Of a stretch of DNA of 64,000 nt, positions 30,414 through 39,456 are shown piece after piece. Origin of the DNA: Dermabacteraceae bacterium TAE3-ERU27. Lineage in GTDB: Bacteria; Actinomycetota; Actinomycetes; Actinomycetales; Dermabacteraceae. The translations under genes and the position numbers were made by a program. The stretch is taken from contig JAHUUL010000001.1 of assembly GCA_019218415.1 (NCBI GenBank), forward strand, positions 124,001 through 188,000, written 5' to 3'. The notes beneath the pieces are model-generated. The model saw only the letters and a program-made list of their open reading frames with translations. It did no database searches and was not told where the DNA came from. The number at the start of each line of letters is the position of its first letter. The first letter of the stretch is position 1.

Positions 30414-31547
30414 TTAGCCGATACGCATCGGCATGATCAGGTAGCGGTAGGACTCGTCGGGAGTTCCTTCCAGGCTTTCCTGACCAGCGATAACCACGGG
30501 TTTCACCGAGTCAACGAAGTTGAGGCGGGCGAAATCGAAGCCGCCGAGGGCGTTCAGGCCCTCTTTGAGGAATTCGGCGTTGAAGCCGACGACCAGTTCT
30601 TCGCCGTCCAGCGCCGTCTCGATGGTTTCGGAGGCGTGCGCGTTTTCGCCGGCGCCGGCTTCCAGGATCGCCTCCTCACCACGGAAAGTGATCCGCAGCG
30701 GGGTATTGCGCTCGGCCACGAGGGAAACGCGATTGGCCGCTTCGAGCAGCGGCTGGGTTGCGACGACGACGTGGGTGGGCGGGTTCTCCGGGAAGAGGCG
30801 GCGCACCTTCGGGTAATCGCCATCGATCAGGGTCGAGGTGGTGCGGCGGCCGCCCGCCTCGAAACCGATCAGGCGGTGTCCGCCCTCGTCACCGGAGAGC
30901 GCGACGGTTACCTCGCCGCCGGTCGCTACGGAACGGGCCACCTCGGAGAGGGTACGGCCACGCACCAGAGCCGTCATGGAAACGTTCGGGTCCTTCGGCT
31001 GCCAGGTCAGTTCGCGCACCGCGAGGCGGTAGCGGTCGGTCGCGATGAGGGTCATCTTGTCGCCCTCGATCTCGATCTGCACGCTGGTCAGCAGCGGAAT
31101 CGTCTCGTCCTTGGAGGCGGCAACGCTCACCTGGTGGATAGCCTCTGCCAGCACGTCGGAGGCAACGGTTCCGGCCACCTCGGGCATGGCGGGCAGGTTC
31201 GGGTATTCCTCAACCGGCATGATGCCCAGCTGGAAACGCGAGGAACCGCAGGTGACATGCAGTTTGCTGCCTTCGAGGTGTACCTCGACGTTCTGCTTCG
31301 GCAGCGCCTTCACGATGTCAGTGAGCATCTTGCCCTGAACCAGCACCACACCCGGCTCATCTACCTGCGCGGGAATGCGAATTTCGGCGCTGACCTCGTA
31401 GTCGAACGTCGAAAGCGTCAGTTCACCGGTGGTTTCGGCACTGATCCGAACCCCTTGCAAAATCGGCATCGTGGAGCGATTCGGCAGGGCACGGGTACCC
31501 CACGAAACCGCCTCCCCGAAGATTCCTCGATCAAGGCGAAACTTCAC
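30414..31547 (-). CDS. dnaN: DNA polymerase III beta subunit (sliding clamp)
   Basis: 377 aa from the GTG at 31547 (VKFRLDRGIFGEAV), which matches known clamp N-termini; the preceding in-frame codons (from 31607) would add 20 residues that do not look like a clamp. GGGAAG lies 8 nt upstream. Three repeated clamp domains are visible, with LRLTFRGEEAIL near 275 and the C-terminal YRYLIMPMRIG, the hydrophobic pocket edge. It forms a dimeric ring for polymerase III. Starts the dnaN-recF-dciA unit. Confidence 0.97.
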   Translation of the reverse strand: MKFRLDRGIFGEAVSWGTRALPNRSTMPILQGVRISAETTGELTLSTFDYEVSAEIRIPAQVDEPGVVLVQGKMLTDIVKALPKQNVEVHLEGSKLHVTCGSSRFQLGIMPVEEYPNLPAMPEVAGTVASDVLAEAIHQVSVAASKDETIPLLTSVQIEIEGDKMTLIATDRYRLAVRELTWQPKDPNVSMTALVRGRTLSEVARSVATGGEVTVALSGDEGGHRLIGFEAGGRRTTSTLIDGDYPKVRRLFPENPPTHVVVATQPLLEAANRVSLVAERNTPLRITFRGEEAILEAGAGENAHASETIETALDGEELVVGFNAEFLKEGLNALGGFDFARLNFVDSVKPVVIAGQESLEGTPDESYRYLIMPMRIG

Positions 31548-32016
31548 CGTCGTCACTTCCCTCTCTAGGCGTTTAGTTGCTCCAAGGGTAACCGCTGGTG
31601 CGTTCACGCGTCATGTCGCGCACTCGCTTCCCTGCCTTGGTCACCCCGGCTCGCTCTTTGGCTGCGATCCACATCCACACCCTCGCGCGATAAGTAGATC
31701 TTCTAGGAAACCTATTAACGGCTGTTGATTCTGTGGAAAACCGTTATTTTCGCTGGTAATTACAAAAATTCTGCCGTGCAGGCCCTGTGCGCTGTGGCTG
31801 CGCTTGCGTGAGTTGAGTGTGTATCCGCAGAGATCCTTGAAATTACAAGCTCTTGTGCTGTCCACACAGGCCAGTTTTCGTCCCTGCCTAATTACAAAGT
31901 TCGTGCACATTATCCACAATTTCATCCACAGCCGTGGATAGTGGGTCTGACGTGCAGCTTTGTAACTACAGAAAGAAAAGTGATCTGCGAAACACCTCGG
32001 CTTACTTCCCTAGGCC
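31548..32016. other. Likely oriC: dnaA-dnaN intergenic region
   Basis: 469-bp, AT-richer non-coding gap in the canonical actinobacterial origin position. Perfect DnaA box TTATCCACA at 31911. Near-matches CTGTCCACA about 31857, TCATCCACA about 31922, GTGGATAG about 31934 and TGTGGAAAA about 31732. A TAATTACAA-type motif recurs at 31757, 31841 (AATTACAAG), 31889 and, inverted, about 31959. There is no coding potential apart from short spurious frames. Initiation itself is inferred from position and boxes. Confidence 0.75.
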
Positions 32017-33567
32017 CTACGCGGGCGGCGTGGCGTTTTTAATCCGCGCGGTAAGTTCCATGACCTGGTTAAACAGCGACTGTCGCTCGCCCATCAGGGC
32101 CGCGATCTTCTTGTTGGCGTGCATCACCGTCGTGTGGTCACGATCCCCGAACTGCTGGCCGATCCCGGTCAGGGGCACGTCGGTCAGTTCCCGGCACAGG
32201 TACATCGCGATCTGGCGCGCGGTAGTGATGTGCCTGGTCCTTGCCTTGCTGCAAAGATCGTCCACGGTCACGTTGAAGTAGAGGGCGGTCTGGTGCATGA
32301 TCGACGGCACCGTGATCGCGGCCGAATCGTCGGCTGCCAAAAGATCCTGTAGCACCGTTTCCGCCATCGCCACGTCCAGCGGCTGGCGGGAAAGCGAATG
32401 CAGCGCCAGTACGCGCGTAAGTGCGCCCTCAAGTTCGCGAATGTTGGTGTTGATCCGGGAAGCGATGTACTGCAGCACATCCGGCGGCACCTCGCTGCGC
32501 TGCTCCGTCTCCACCATCTTGCGCAAAATTGCGATACGGGTTTCTAGGTCCGGCGGCTGAATATCTACCATCAGGCCCATCTCGAAGCGCGAACGCATCC
32601 GATCCTCGAAGCCGTCCAGCTGCTTCGGCGGCAGATCAGAGGTGATCACGATCTGCTTGTTCGCGTTGTGCAGCGTGTTGAACGTGTGGAAGAAGGCCTC
32701 CATCGTTTCGGGCGCGCGCTGCAGGAACTGGATGTCGTCGATCAGCAGAATGTCGATGTCGCGGTAGCGCCGGTGGAACTCCTGGGTTTTGCCGTACTGG
32801 CCCGACTGCACCGAGTTAATGAAGTCGTTGGTGAACTCCTCCGAGTTCACGTAGCGCACCTGAATCTTGTGGTTCAGTTCGATCGCGTAATGGCCTACGG
32901 CGTGCAGCAGGTGGGTCTTACCCAGCCCGGAACCGCCATAGATAAAGAGCGGGTTGTAGGCGCGGGCCGGGTTTTCTGCGACCGCGCCGGCTGCCGCGTG
33001 CGCAAAACGGTTGGAGGAACCGACCACGAAACGTTCGAACGTGTACTTGTCGTTAAGGCGCGTTACCGAACCGAGGCCACCTTCCTGCGGCGGTGCGCTC
33101 TGCGCCACCGACGGCGCAGTGGTCTGCGTCACGGCTGCTCGGACCGGCGTTTCGGGAGGGTTTTCCGCAACAAATCCCGCTTCTTCCACAGGATTGTGCA
33201 CAGCATTTGCGGACTGCGTGAAAGTGGGCCGGGCAGGCGCTGCCGGGGCGGGCGGCAGCGGCTCTTCGGCGTCGTCGGCAAACAGATTTTCCTCGATCGT
33301 TACGGCGAAGGAGGTAGCCCGGCCGCGTACGCTGCTGAGGGCGTGCCGCACATTATCGGGAAAACGCTGCTCTACCACGTCTTTTGCATAGTTTGAGGGG
33401 ACCGCGAGAAGCGCGGTATCCCCGAAGAATCCGGTGAGGCGGGAAAGCGTCAAAAACGCCATGGCGCGATCGGAAACGTCGGCATCGTTGCGCAGCAGAG
33501 CCAGGCACTCGCTCCAGATCACGTTGTTCTGCATGGATTCATCGGGCATGGGGATAGTTTTCCACAT
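32017..33567 (-). CDS. dnaA: Chromosomal replication initiator DnaA
   Basis: 516 aa from the ATG at 33567; a second ATG at 33549 (MPDESMQNN) is equally likely, giving 510 aa. Domain I about 10-95, a low-complexity linker of Pro/Ala/Glu about 95-170, AAA+ core with GGSGLGKTHLLHA (about 210-222) and LLIDDIQFL. C-terminal helix-turn-helix with the DnaA signature QFGDRDHTTVMHANKKI (about 475-490) that reads TTATCCACA boxes. No good ribosome site is seen; the upstream region holds TTTTCCACA and CTCCACAG, suggesting autoregulation. Confidence 0.97.
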   Translation of the reverse strand: MWKTIPMPDESMQNNVIWSECLALLRNDADVSDRAMAFLTLSRLTGFFGDTALLAVPSNYAKDVVEQRFPDNVRHALSSVRGRATSFAVTIEENLFADDAEEPLPPAPAAPARPTFTQSANAVHNPVEEAGFVAENPPETPVRAAVTQTTAPSVAQSAPPQEGGLGSVTRLNDKYTFERFVVGSSNRFAHAAAGAVAENPARAYNPLFIYGGSGLGKTHLLHAVGHYAIELNHKIQVRYVNSEEFTNDFINSVQSGQYGKTQEFHRRYRDIDILLIDDIQFLQRAPETMEAFFHTFNTLHNANKQIVITSDLPPKQLDGFEDRMRSRFEMGLMVDIQPPDLETRIAILRKMVETEQRSEVPPDVLQYIASRINTNIRELEGALTRVLALHSLSRQPLDVAMAETVLQDLLAADDSAAITVPSIMHQTALYFNVTVDDLCSKARTRHITTARQIAMYLCRELTDVPLTGIGQQFGDRDHTTVMHANKKIAALMGERQSLFNQVMELTARIKNATPPA

Positions 33568-33642
33568 TTTGGGGATACTTTGGGGTTAAACCTCTCCACA
33601 GTGGAAAACAAGCCCTGTCGGCTGTGAGCTGCAACCTACACA

Positions 33643-33672
33643 TTGACCTGGGGGCACGTAAGCGCGTAGCGT
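33643..33672 (+). promoter_or_regulatory. Candidate rpmH promoter
   Basis: -35 TTGACC at 33643 and -10-like TAGCGT at 33667, spacer 18 bp, about 40 bp before rpmH. The only reasonable match in the 145-bp dnaA-rpmH gap. Confidence 0.45.
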
Positions 33673-33711
33673 GTTCCAGTCTGTGCTGTCCTAGTACACA
33701 GGGAGATCAAA

Positions 33712-33849
33712 GTGAGCAAGCGGACTTTCCAGCCGAACAACCGTCGGCGCGCCAAGAAGCATGGCTTCCGCGTACGTATGCGCACCCGCGCTGGTCGTGC
33801 GATCATCAACGCCCGCCGCCGTAAGGGCCGCGTAGAGCTTTCGGCCTGA
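33712..33849 (+). CDS. rpmH: 50S ribosomal protein L34
   Basis: 45 aa, GTG start at 33712 preceded by [51 protein letters not shown] is textbook L34. Starts the rightward unit that continues with rnpA. Confidence 0.98.
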   Translation: MSKRTFQPNNRRRAKKHGFRVRMRTRAGRAIINARRRKGRVELSA

Positions 33850-33880
33850 CTCTCGGCACGCGCATAAAAGCGCTAGCGAG

Positions 33881-34261
33881 ATGAAAGCCCGACACCGTCT
33901 GCGTAACAGTCGGCAGTTTCTGCTGATTACGCGTACCGGTGTGCGGAGCGCACGAACCCACGTGGCGGCGCACCTCGCCAGTATTGGCGGGGATGATGAA
34001 ACGCCCCGCGTGGGTTTTGTCGTGTCCAAAAAAGTGGGCAACTCGGTGGTACGCCACCGCGTGACACGCCGTCTGCGTGCTCTGGCTGACGCCCAAATTC
34101 CCCTGCTGCCGTCCGGCAGCGGGGTAGTTTTGCGCGCCCTGCCGGGGATAGCCGACACCACCCCGGCCGAACTTGCGCAGGAAGTGAACGGGGCGCTTTC
34201 GCGCGCCCGCGAAAAGCACGCCCAAAAACAGGCACGGCAGAACGCCGCGGCAAATGGCTAA
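33881..34261 (+). CDS. rnpA: RNase P protein component
   Basis: 126 aa. Family motifs [13 protein letters not shown] at the N-terminus and [23 protein letters not shown] near 43-65, the RNR-like basic motif that binds the RNase P RNA and the pre-tRNA leader. 31 bp after rpmH, and its end overlaps yidD by 8 nt. Matures tRNA 5' ends. Confidence 0.97.
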   Translation: MKARHRLRNSRQFLLITRTGVRSARTHVAAHLASIGGDDETPRVGFVVSKKVGNSVVRHRVTRRLRALADAQIPLLPSGSGVVLRALPGIADTTPAELAQEVNGALSRAREKHAQKQARQNAAANG

Positions 34262-34541
34262 GGTCAGCGAACTGCCGCGCCGCGCGCTGATGTTGCTGGT
34301 GCGGGGCTACCAACTGGGGATATCGCGTTACACCCCGCCCAGCTGCCGCTACTATCCGTGCTGCTCCCAGTACGGATACGACTCCCTGCGCATTCACGGG
34401 GCGGTAAAGGGCACCCTGCTAACCGGCTGGCGGCTGCTTCGCTGCAACCCATTCAGCCACGGCGGAGTGGATCATGTACCACCTTTAGGGGCCTGGAAAC
34501 CACCCGAATATCGCGGGCCGGGCGCTACTCCCGTACCCTAG
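34254..34541 (+). CDS. yidD: Membrane protein insertion efficiency factor YidD
   Basis: 95 aa, a single short domain with the diagnostic [31 protein letters not shown] (about 15-45) and [19 protein letters not shown]. Overlaps rnpA. It aids insertion by YidC, encoded next. Confidence 0.95.
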   Translation: MAKVSELPRRALMLLVRGYQLGISRYTPPSCRYYPCCSQYGYDSLRIHGAVKGTLLTGWRLLRCNPFSHGGVDHVPPLGAWKPPEYRGPGATPVP

Positions 34542-34615
34542 GTTAAACACCGTACTATCGACCGTCCGATCGCATGACCGACATGCGCCTCCCGGCGGCA
34601 AGAAAGAACAGGTCA

Positions 34616-35656
34616 ATGGATATTCTCTACCCCATCGAATGGGCAGTTGCCTGGATCATGGTCCAGTTCCATTCGCTATTTACGCTGATTGGTCTGGACA
34701 AGGATTCCGGATGGGCGTGGGCGCTTTCGATCGTCGGTCTGACGGTCGTGGTGCGAATCCTCATCTTCCCCCTGTTCGTGAAGCAGATTAAGTCTTCGCG
34801 CGCGATGCAGATGGTCGCGCCCCGGATCAAAGAGATCCAGAAGAAATACAAGGGAAAGACCGACCCGGCCTCAAAGCAGGCGATGACGGAAGAAACCATG
34901 GCTGCCTACAAGGAAGCCAAGGCCAACCCGTTTGCCTCCTGCCTGCCGATCCTGCTGCAGATGCCGATCTTCTTCGCGCTCTTCCGCATGCTGTTCTACA
35001 AGCTGCCCGAGGCGGCAAAGAACAGCCAGGACTTCGGCCCGCTGACCGCCGACCTGGCCAAGAGCGCCGAACATTCGGTCTGGGTCCTCGGCGTCGGCAT
35101 CTCTCAGTCGTTCATGAGCCCCGGCTGGGAAACCAAGCTGGTAGCGGGCATCATCATCGCCCTCATGTCGCTGGTCACCTTCATCACCCAGAAGGAACTG
35201 ACCATGCGCAACATGCCGAAAGAGTCGCTCGAAGGCCCCATGGCCAGCACGCAGAAGGCCATGCTTTACATGCTGCCCTTCATCTACGTGATCACCGGCC
35301 CGAGCATGCCCATCGGCATCCTGATCTACTGGCTCACCACCAACCTGTGGACTTTTGGCCAGCAGTGGTGGGTTATCAGCGCGACCCCGACCCCCGGTTC
35401 CGAGGCGGAAAAGAAGCGCGAGGAGCGCATCAACGCCCGCCGCGTAAAGAAGGGCCTGGAGCCGATCGACTTTGCTGCGAAGCGCCGCGCAGAGGAACTC
35501 AAGAACAAGCCCGAAACCATCCGCGTGCAGCCCGTCGGCAAGAAGCGTGGCGGCAAGAAGCTTTCCGACGAGGAAAAGCTGCGCCGCGCCCGCGAAACGC
35601 GCGAGCGGCTGAAGGCACAGCGTAACAACGGTAAGGGTAAGAAGGAGAAGCGATGA
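34616..35656 (+). CDS. yidC: Membrane protein insertase YidC
   Basis: 346 aa from the ATG at 34616 (MDILYPIEWAVAWIM). Five or so membrane helices between residues 10 and 250, with LTVVVRILIFPLFVKQIKSSRAMQMVAPRIKEIQKKY after the first and SCLPILLQMPIFFALFR. A long basic, disordered C-terminal tail (about 265-346) of Lys/Arg-rich sequence is typical of actinobacterial YidC and may contact the ribosome. Inserts or folds integral membrane proteins. Confidence 0.96.
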   Translation: MDILYPIEWAVAWIMVQFHSLFTLIGLDKDSGWAWALSIVGLTVVVRILIFPLFVKQIKSSRAMQMVAPRIKEIQKKYKGKTDPASKQAMTEETMAAYKEAKANPFASCLPILLQMPIFFALFRMLFYKLPEAAKNSQDFGPLTADLAKSAEHSVWVLGVGISQSFMSPGWETKLVAGIIIALMSLVTFITQKELTMRNMPKESLEGPMASTQKAMLYMLPFIYVITGPSMPIGILIYWLTTNLWTFGQQWWVISATPTPGSEAEKKREERINARRVKKGLEPIDFAAKRRAEELKNKPETIRVQPVGKKRGGKKLSDEEKLRRARETRERLKAQRNNGKGKKEKR

Positions 35657-36198
35657 CCACCCCCGAACGCGATGATTCCCTCCCCGTAGAGGCGGAGGTA
35701 GAAGAAACCAAGCCCGCGCGTTCAGCGGAAGAAAAGCTGCGCCTGCTGGAAGAGGAAGGCGACATCGCCGCCGACTACCTGGAGGAACTGCTCGATATCG
35801 CGGACCTCGACGGCGACATCGACATCGACGTGGACGGCGACCGTGCCTCGCTGGAGATTCGCAGCGCCGATCAGCTCAGCGACATGAACGGCAGCCGCGG
35901 GGAACTGCTGGAGGCCCTGCAGGAACTCACCCGCCTGGCCGTGCAGACCAAGACCGGCAACCGCTCCCGCCTGATGCTGGACATCGGCGGTTTCCGGGCG
36001 CAGCGCAAGGCCAGCCTGGAAGAGCGCGCAGAGGATGCCATCGAACAGGTAGCAGAGACCGGTCAGCCGGTGCACCTGCAGCCGATGAACGCGTTTGAGC
36101 GCAAGGTTATCCACGATGTCGTGCGCGAGGCCGGCCTGGCATCCGCGTCCGATGGCGAGGGCAAGCAGCGCCACGTCATCGTCTACCCCGCGAAGTAA
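35653..36198 (+). CDS. Jag/KhpB-type RNA-binding protein (KH-II and R3H domains)
   Basis: 181 aa. Acidic N-terminus, then KH-like domain (about 38-115: DIDIDVDGDRASLEIRSADQ, LLEALQELTRLAVQTKTG) and R3H domain with LQPMNAFERKVIHDVVREAG near 144-163. The ATG overlaps yidC by 4 nt (ATGA). Binds RNA, probably in coupling translation to envelope growth. Confidence 0.92.
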   Translation: MTTPERDDSLPVEAEVEETKPARSAEEKLRLLEEEGDIAADYLEELLDIADLDGDIDIDVDGDRASLEIRSADQLSDMNGSRGELLEALQELTRLAVQTKTGNRSRLMLDIGGFRAQRKASLEERAEDAIEQVAETGQPVHLQPMNAFERKVIHDVVREAGLASASDGEGKQRHVIVYPAK

Positions 36199-36201
36199 AC
36201 A

Positions 36202-36846
36202 GTGGACTGCCCGAGCGAGTACCGCGCCCTCGCCGAAGAACTTTTCGGTGAGCGGCTTCCCATGGCGCAGGCCTACGCCGAACATCTCGCCACCAGCGGG
36301 GTGGAGCGGGGACTGATTGGTCCGCGCGAAACGGAGCGTCTCTGGGAGCGTCACATCCTCAACTGTGCGCTGCTCGCGCGCGCGGTCCCGGACGGTACGC
36401 GCACCGTGGCCGACGTCGGTTCCGGCGCTGGCCTGCCCGGTATGGTGCTGGCGATTGCCCGCCCCGACCTGTCGGTGACCCTGATCGAGACGATGCTGCG
36501 CCGCACCACCTGGCTGGAAGAGGTGGCGTCGGAGATCGGTCTGGAAATCGAGATCGTGCGTAGCCGTGCCGAAGAACTGCACGGTCAGCGAGTTTTCGAT
36601 GCCGTCACCGCGCGTGCGGTGGCCGCGCTGGATAAGCTGGCGCGCTGGTGTTTGCCCCTGGTGTCCGACGGCGGCAGCCTGCTGGCGTTGAAGGGGCTTT
36701 CCGCGGCGGAAGAGATCGAGAAGGCGCGCAAAGTGCTCAAGAAACTGGGCGGCAGCGAAAGCCAGATATTAACCATTGGCGAGGGCGAGCTTCCCATCCC
36801 CACTAGAGTGGTACGGGTAAGTGTTAGCCGTGCGGCGAAAGGATGA
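36202..36846 (+). CDS. rsmG: 16S rRNA (guanine-N7) methyltransferase RsmG
   Basis: 214 aa, GTG at 36202 only 3 bp after the previous stop. SAM-binding VADVGSGAGLPGMVLAI (about 68-84) and RSRAEEL then VTARAVAALDKLARWCLPLV. Methylates G527 of 16S rRNA. Overlaps parA by 4 nt. Confidence 0.95.
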   Translation: MDCPSEYRALAEELFGERLPMAQAYAEHLATSGVERGLIGPRETERLWERHILNCALLARAVPDGTRTVADVGSGAGLPGMVLAIARPDLSVTLIETMLRRTTWLEEVASEIGLEIEIVRSRAEELHGQRVFDAVTARAVAALDKLARWCLPLVSDGGSLLALKGLSAAEEIEKARKVLKKLGGSESQILTIGEGELPIPTRVVRVSVSRAAKG

Positions 36847-37751
36847 CCGGCGTGGCCGTTGACCCCAACGAAACCCCACTGATGCGTCAGCTTCAGCGCG
36901 ATCACGAACGCCGCCGCGAACTTGAGGGCGCAGTTTTTGAGCCGCCCGCGCAGACCCGCATCTTCACCATCGCAAACCAGAAGGGCGGGGTTGGCAAGAC
37001 CTCGTCGGCCGTGAACATGGCCGCCGCGCTGGCGCTGGGCGGGCTGCGGGTGCTGGTGGTAGACGTCGACCCTCAGGGCAATGCCTCCACGGCGCTTGGT
37101 ATAGACCATCATTCCGAGGTGGCCAGCATGTACGACGTGCTGGTGGACGACATGCCGATGAAGGATGTCGTGCAGCCCTGCCCGGACGTGGAAAACCTGC
37201 TTTGCGCGCCGGCGACGATCGAGCTTTCGGGCGCGGAGATCGAGCTTGTTTCCCTGGTGGCGCGCGAAAATCGCCTCAAGAACGCGATCGCGCAGCTGCT
37301 TCAGGACCTGGACAGCGCGGGTGCCCGCCGGATCGATTACGTGCTTATCGACTGCCCGCCCTCGCTCGGTCTGCTAACCGTGAACGCCCTGGTGGCGGCA
37401 AAGGAAGTGCTCATCCCGATCCAGTGCGAGTACTACGCCCTGGAGGGACTGTCGCAGCTGCTGAAAAACGTGGAGCTGATCAGGACCCACCTGAACCCGC
37501 AGCTCGCAGTCTCAACCATTATGCTGACCATGTTCGATGGGCGTACCAGGTTAGCGGCGCAGGTGGCCGAGGAAGTGCGCGAGCATTTCCCGGATCAGAC
37601 CCTGAACGTAACGATCCCCCGTTCGGTGCGTATCTCGGAAGCCCCGAGCTACGGGCAGACGGTAATTACCTACGATCCTTCGAGCACCGGTGCGCTGGCT
37701 TATCGCGCGGCGGCGAAGGAACTTAACGAGCGCGCAGCCCAGCAGGGCTGA
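36843..37751 (+). CDS. parA: Chromosome partitioning ATPase ParA
   Basis: 302 aa. Deviant Walker A KGGVGKT (about 45-51), DVDPQGNAS, LIDCPPSLGLLTVNAL and YYALEGLSQL. The 35-residue charged N-terminal extension before the ATPase is typical of chromosomal ParA in actinobacteria. Drives segregation with ParB, encoded 73 bp downstream. Confidence 0.97.
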   Translation: MTGVAVDPNETPLMRQLQRDHERRRELEGAVFEPPAQTRIFTIANQKGGVGKTSSAVNMAAALALGGLRVLVVDVDPQGNASTALGIDHHSEVASMYDVLVDDMPMKDVVQPCPDVENLLCAPATIELSGAEIELVSLVARENRLKNAIAQLLQDLDSAGARRIDYVLIDCPPSLGLLTVNALVAAKEVLIPIQCEYYALEGLSQLLKNVELIRTHLNPQLAVSTIMLTMFDGRTRLAAQVAEEVREHFPDQTLNVTIPRSVRISEAPSYGQTVITYDPSSTGALAYRAAAKELNERAAQQG

Positions 37752-37824
37752 GCGCACCAGTACGTAAAATTCTTGCCCGTTGGTGGGCGAGGGTATTTGA
37801 TTTTTAGTCGAAGGATGCAGCGAA

Positions 37825-39222
37825 ATGACGCAGAAGCGAGGACTCGGACGCGGTTTGGGCGCCCTGATTCCGGGCGCTACCGGCAGTAGCAAACCGGGCG
37901 GTGCCACACCTCAGCGTCAGCGCGGCGGAGTGCTTGGTGCGCTCGGCACGCCGGCAGAAGCTGCTCCCGCAGACGAGGCTCCGCAGCAGCAGGCTGAGGA
38001 AGCCCCGGCAGCGAGCGAAACCCCTGTCGAAGAGGGCAAGGCGCGCCCGGTAGACATGTTCTTTAGCGGTCCGCCGAGCCGGAAGCTGTCCAGCTCCATC
38101 GATCTGGTGGGTGACCTACAGAAGTCGGCCGTGGCGCGAAAGGCGCGGGGCAAGAAGAAGCCCGCCGCCGCAGCCAAGGGGACACAGGAGAAGGAAAACG
38201 CGTCGGTTTCTGCAGGCGCGAAGGAGGAGACCGCCAAGGCCCCTCAGAGCGCACAGGCGGATCGGAAATCGCAGGAGCCTAGCAAGGCGGCAAAGGCGGC
38301 GGAAAAGGCCGCTGTAGCCCCCGAGAAGGCCGTGCAGGCGGAGGTTGGGGCCAGCGGCGTCGCTGCCGCTCCCTCCCCCGAGGGCGAGGGCCTGCGCCCC
38401 GTACCGGGAGCGACTTTCGCGGAAATTCCGATCAGCGAGATTCGAGAAAACCCGCGCAACCCGCGCACCATGTTCGACGAGGACGCGCTGGATGAACTCG
38501 CGTTCTCCCTGCGCGAGGTGGGCGTTTTGCAGCCCGTCGTGGTGCGCACGATTCCGGCCACCGACGAGGGCGAATCTTTCGAGCTGGTTATGGGCGAGCG
38601 CCGCTGGCGTGCCGCGCAGCGGGCCGGACTGGACACCATTCCCGCGATCATTCGGGAAACCACGGACGACGACCTGCTGCGTGATGCGCTGCTGGAGAAC
38701 CTGCACCGTGCGCAGCTGAACCCGCTGGAAGAGGCTGCCGCCTACCAGCAGTTGCTGGAAGATTTCGGTTGCTCTCACGATGAGCTTTCGCAGCGGATCG
38801 GGCGTTCCCGGCCGCAGATTTCCAACTCCCTGCGCCTGCTGCGCCTGCCCCCGCTGGTGCAGCGCCGCCTGGCAGCCGGGGCGATCACGGCGGGCCACGC
38901 ACGCGCCCTGGTGACGCTGGATAACCCCACGCTGGTAGAAGAACTGTGCCAGCGCATCATCACCGAGGGGCTTTCGGTACGCGCCGTGGAGCGCCTAGTT
39001 GGGCAGGGCACCATCGCAGCGGTTAAGCGAGTGCCGCGCCGCACCAGCTACGATCCGCACGTTGTGGAGGCAACTTCTCGCTTGGCGACCAGGTTCGAGG
39101 CCCCGGTACGGATCGACGTGGGCAAGCGTAAAGGCAAGATCACCATGGAGTTCACGAACATGGAGGATCTGGACCGGCTGCTGGCGAAGCTCGGCATCGA
39201 AACCACGCTGGAGAACGAATAA
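37825..39222 (+). CDS. parB: Chromosome partitioning protein ParB, with a long disordered N-terminal insert
   Basis: 465 aa, about 130 longer than usual. The N-terminus KRGLGRGLGALIPGA is the ParA-stimulating motif. Residues about 30-190 are Ala/Lys/Glu/Pro-rich and disordered. The Spo0J core begins near 195 (AEIPISEIRENPRNPRTMFDED), with the CTP-binding motif GERRWRAAQRAGL (about 255-268), helix-turn-helix RIGRSRPQISNSLRLLRLPP (about 325-345) and C-terminal dimer domain near 425-465. ATG at 37825, with GAAGGA upstream. Its binding sites lie in the 2 kb just downstream. Confidence 0.97.
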   Translation: MTQKRGLGRGLGALIPGATGSSKPGGATPQRQRGGVLGALGTPAEAAPADEAPQQQAEEAPAASETPVEEGKARPVDMFFSGPPSRKLSSSIDLVGDLQKSAVARKARGKKKPAAAAKGTQEKENASVSAGAKEETAKAPQSAQADRKSQEPSKAAKAAEKAAVAPEKAVQAEVGASGVAAAPSPEGEGLRPVPGATFAEIPISEIRENPRNPRTMFDEDALDELAFSLREVGVLQPVVVRTIPATDEGESFELVMGERRWRAAQRAGLDTIPAIIRETTDDDLLRDALLENLHRAQLNPLEEAAAYQQLLEDFGCSHDELSQRIGRSRPQISNSLRLLRLPPLVQRRLAAGAITAGHARALVTLDNPTLVEELCQRIITEGLSVRAVERLVGQGTIAAVKRVPRRTSYDPHVVEATSRLATRFEAPVRIDVGKRKGKITMEFTNMEDLDRLLAKLGIETTLENE

Positions 39223-39378
39223 GACGGAGGGCGGGAAATCCCTAATTTGTATCAAGCAAATGATACATAAAGGGTGGTTTTTTCGATCCTAGACGCTAGT
39301 TCACGTGTATTTCGGAGCCGAATCAGCCGTGAAAATCCTTCTCTAAGAAGACATAACTGCTGGTCAGAGCCATATTTA

Positions 39379-39410
39379 TACCCCGTACCCCGGTACGGGG
39401 TATTTTTTAT
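39379..39410 (+). terminator. Rho-independent terminator of parAB
   Basis: 12-bp stem ATACCCCGTACC / GGTACGGGGTAT with a 2-nt loop, followed by TTTTTTAT. It lies 156 bp after parB and overlaps the start of a DnaA box. Confidence 0.9.
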
Positions 39411-39415
39411 CCACA
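39407..39415 (+). promoter_or_regulatory. DnaA box TTATCCACA
   Basis: Perfect match, immediately after the parAB terminator stem. Confidence 0.6.
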
Positions 39416-39456
39416 TTTTTCTGCACAGTGTGTGAAAAAGCATCGCGGGTATCGCG

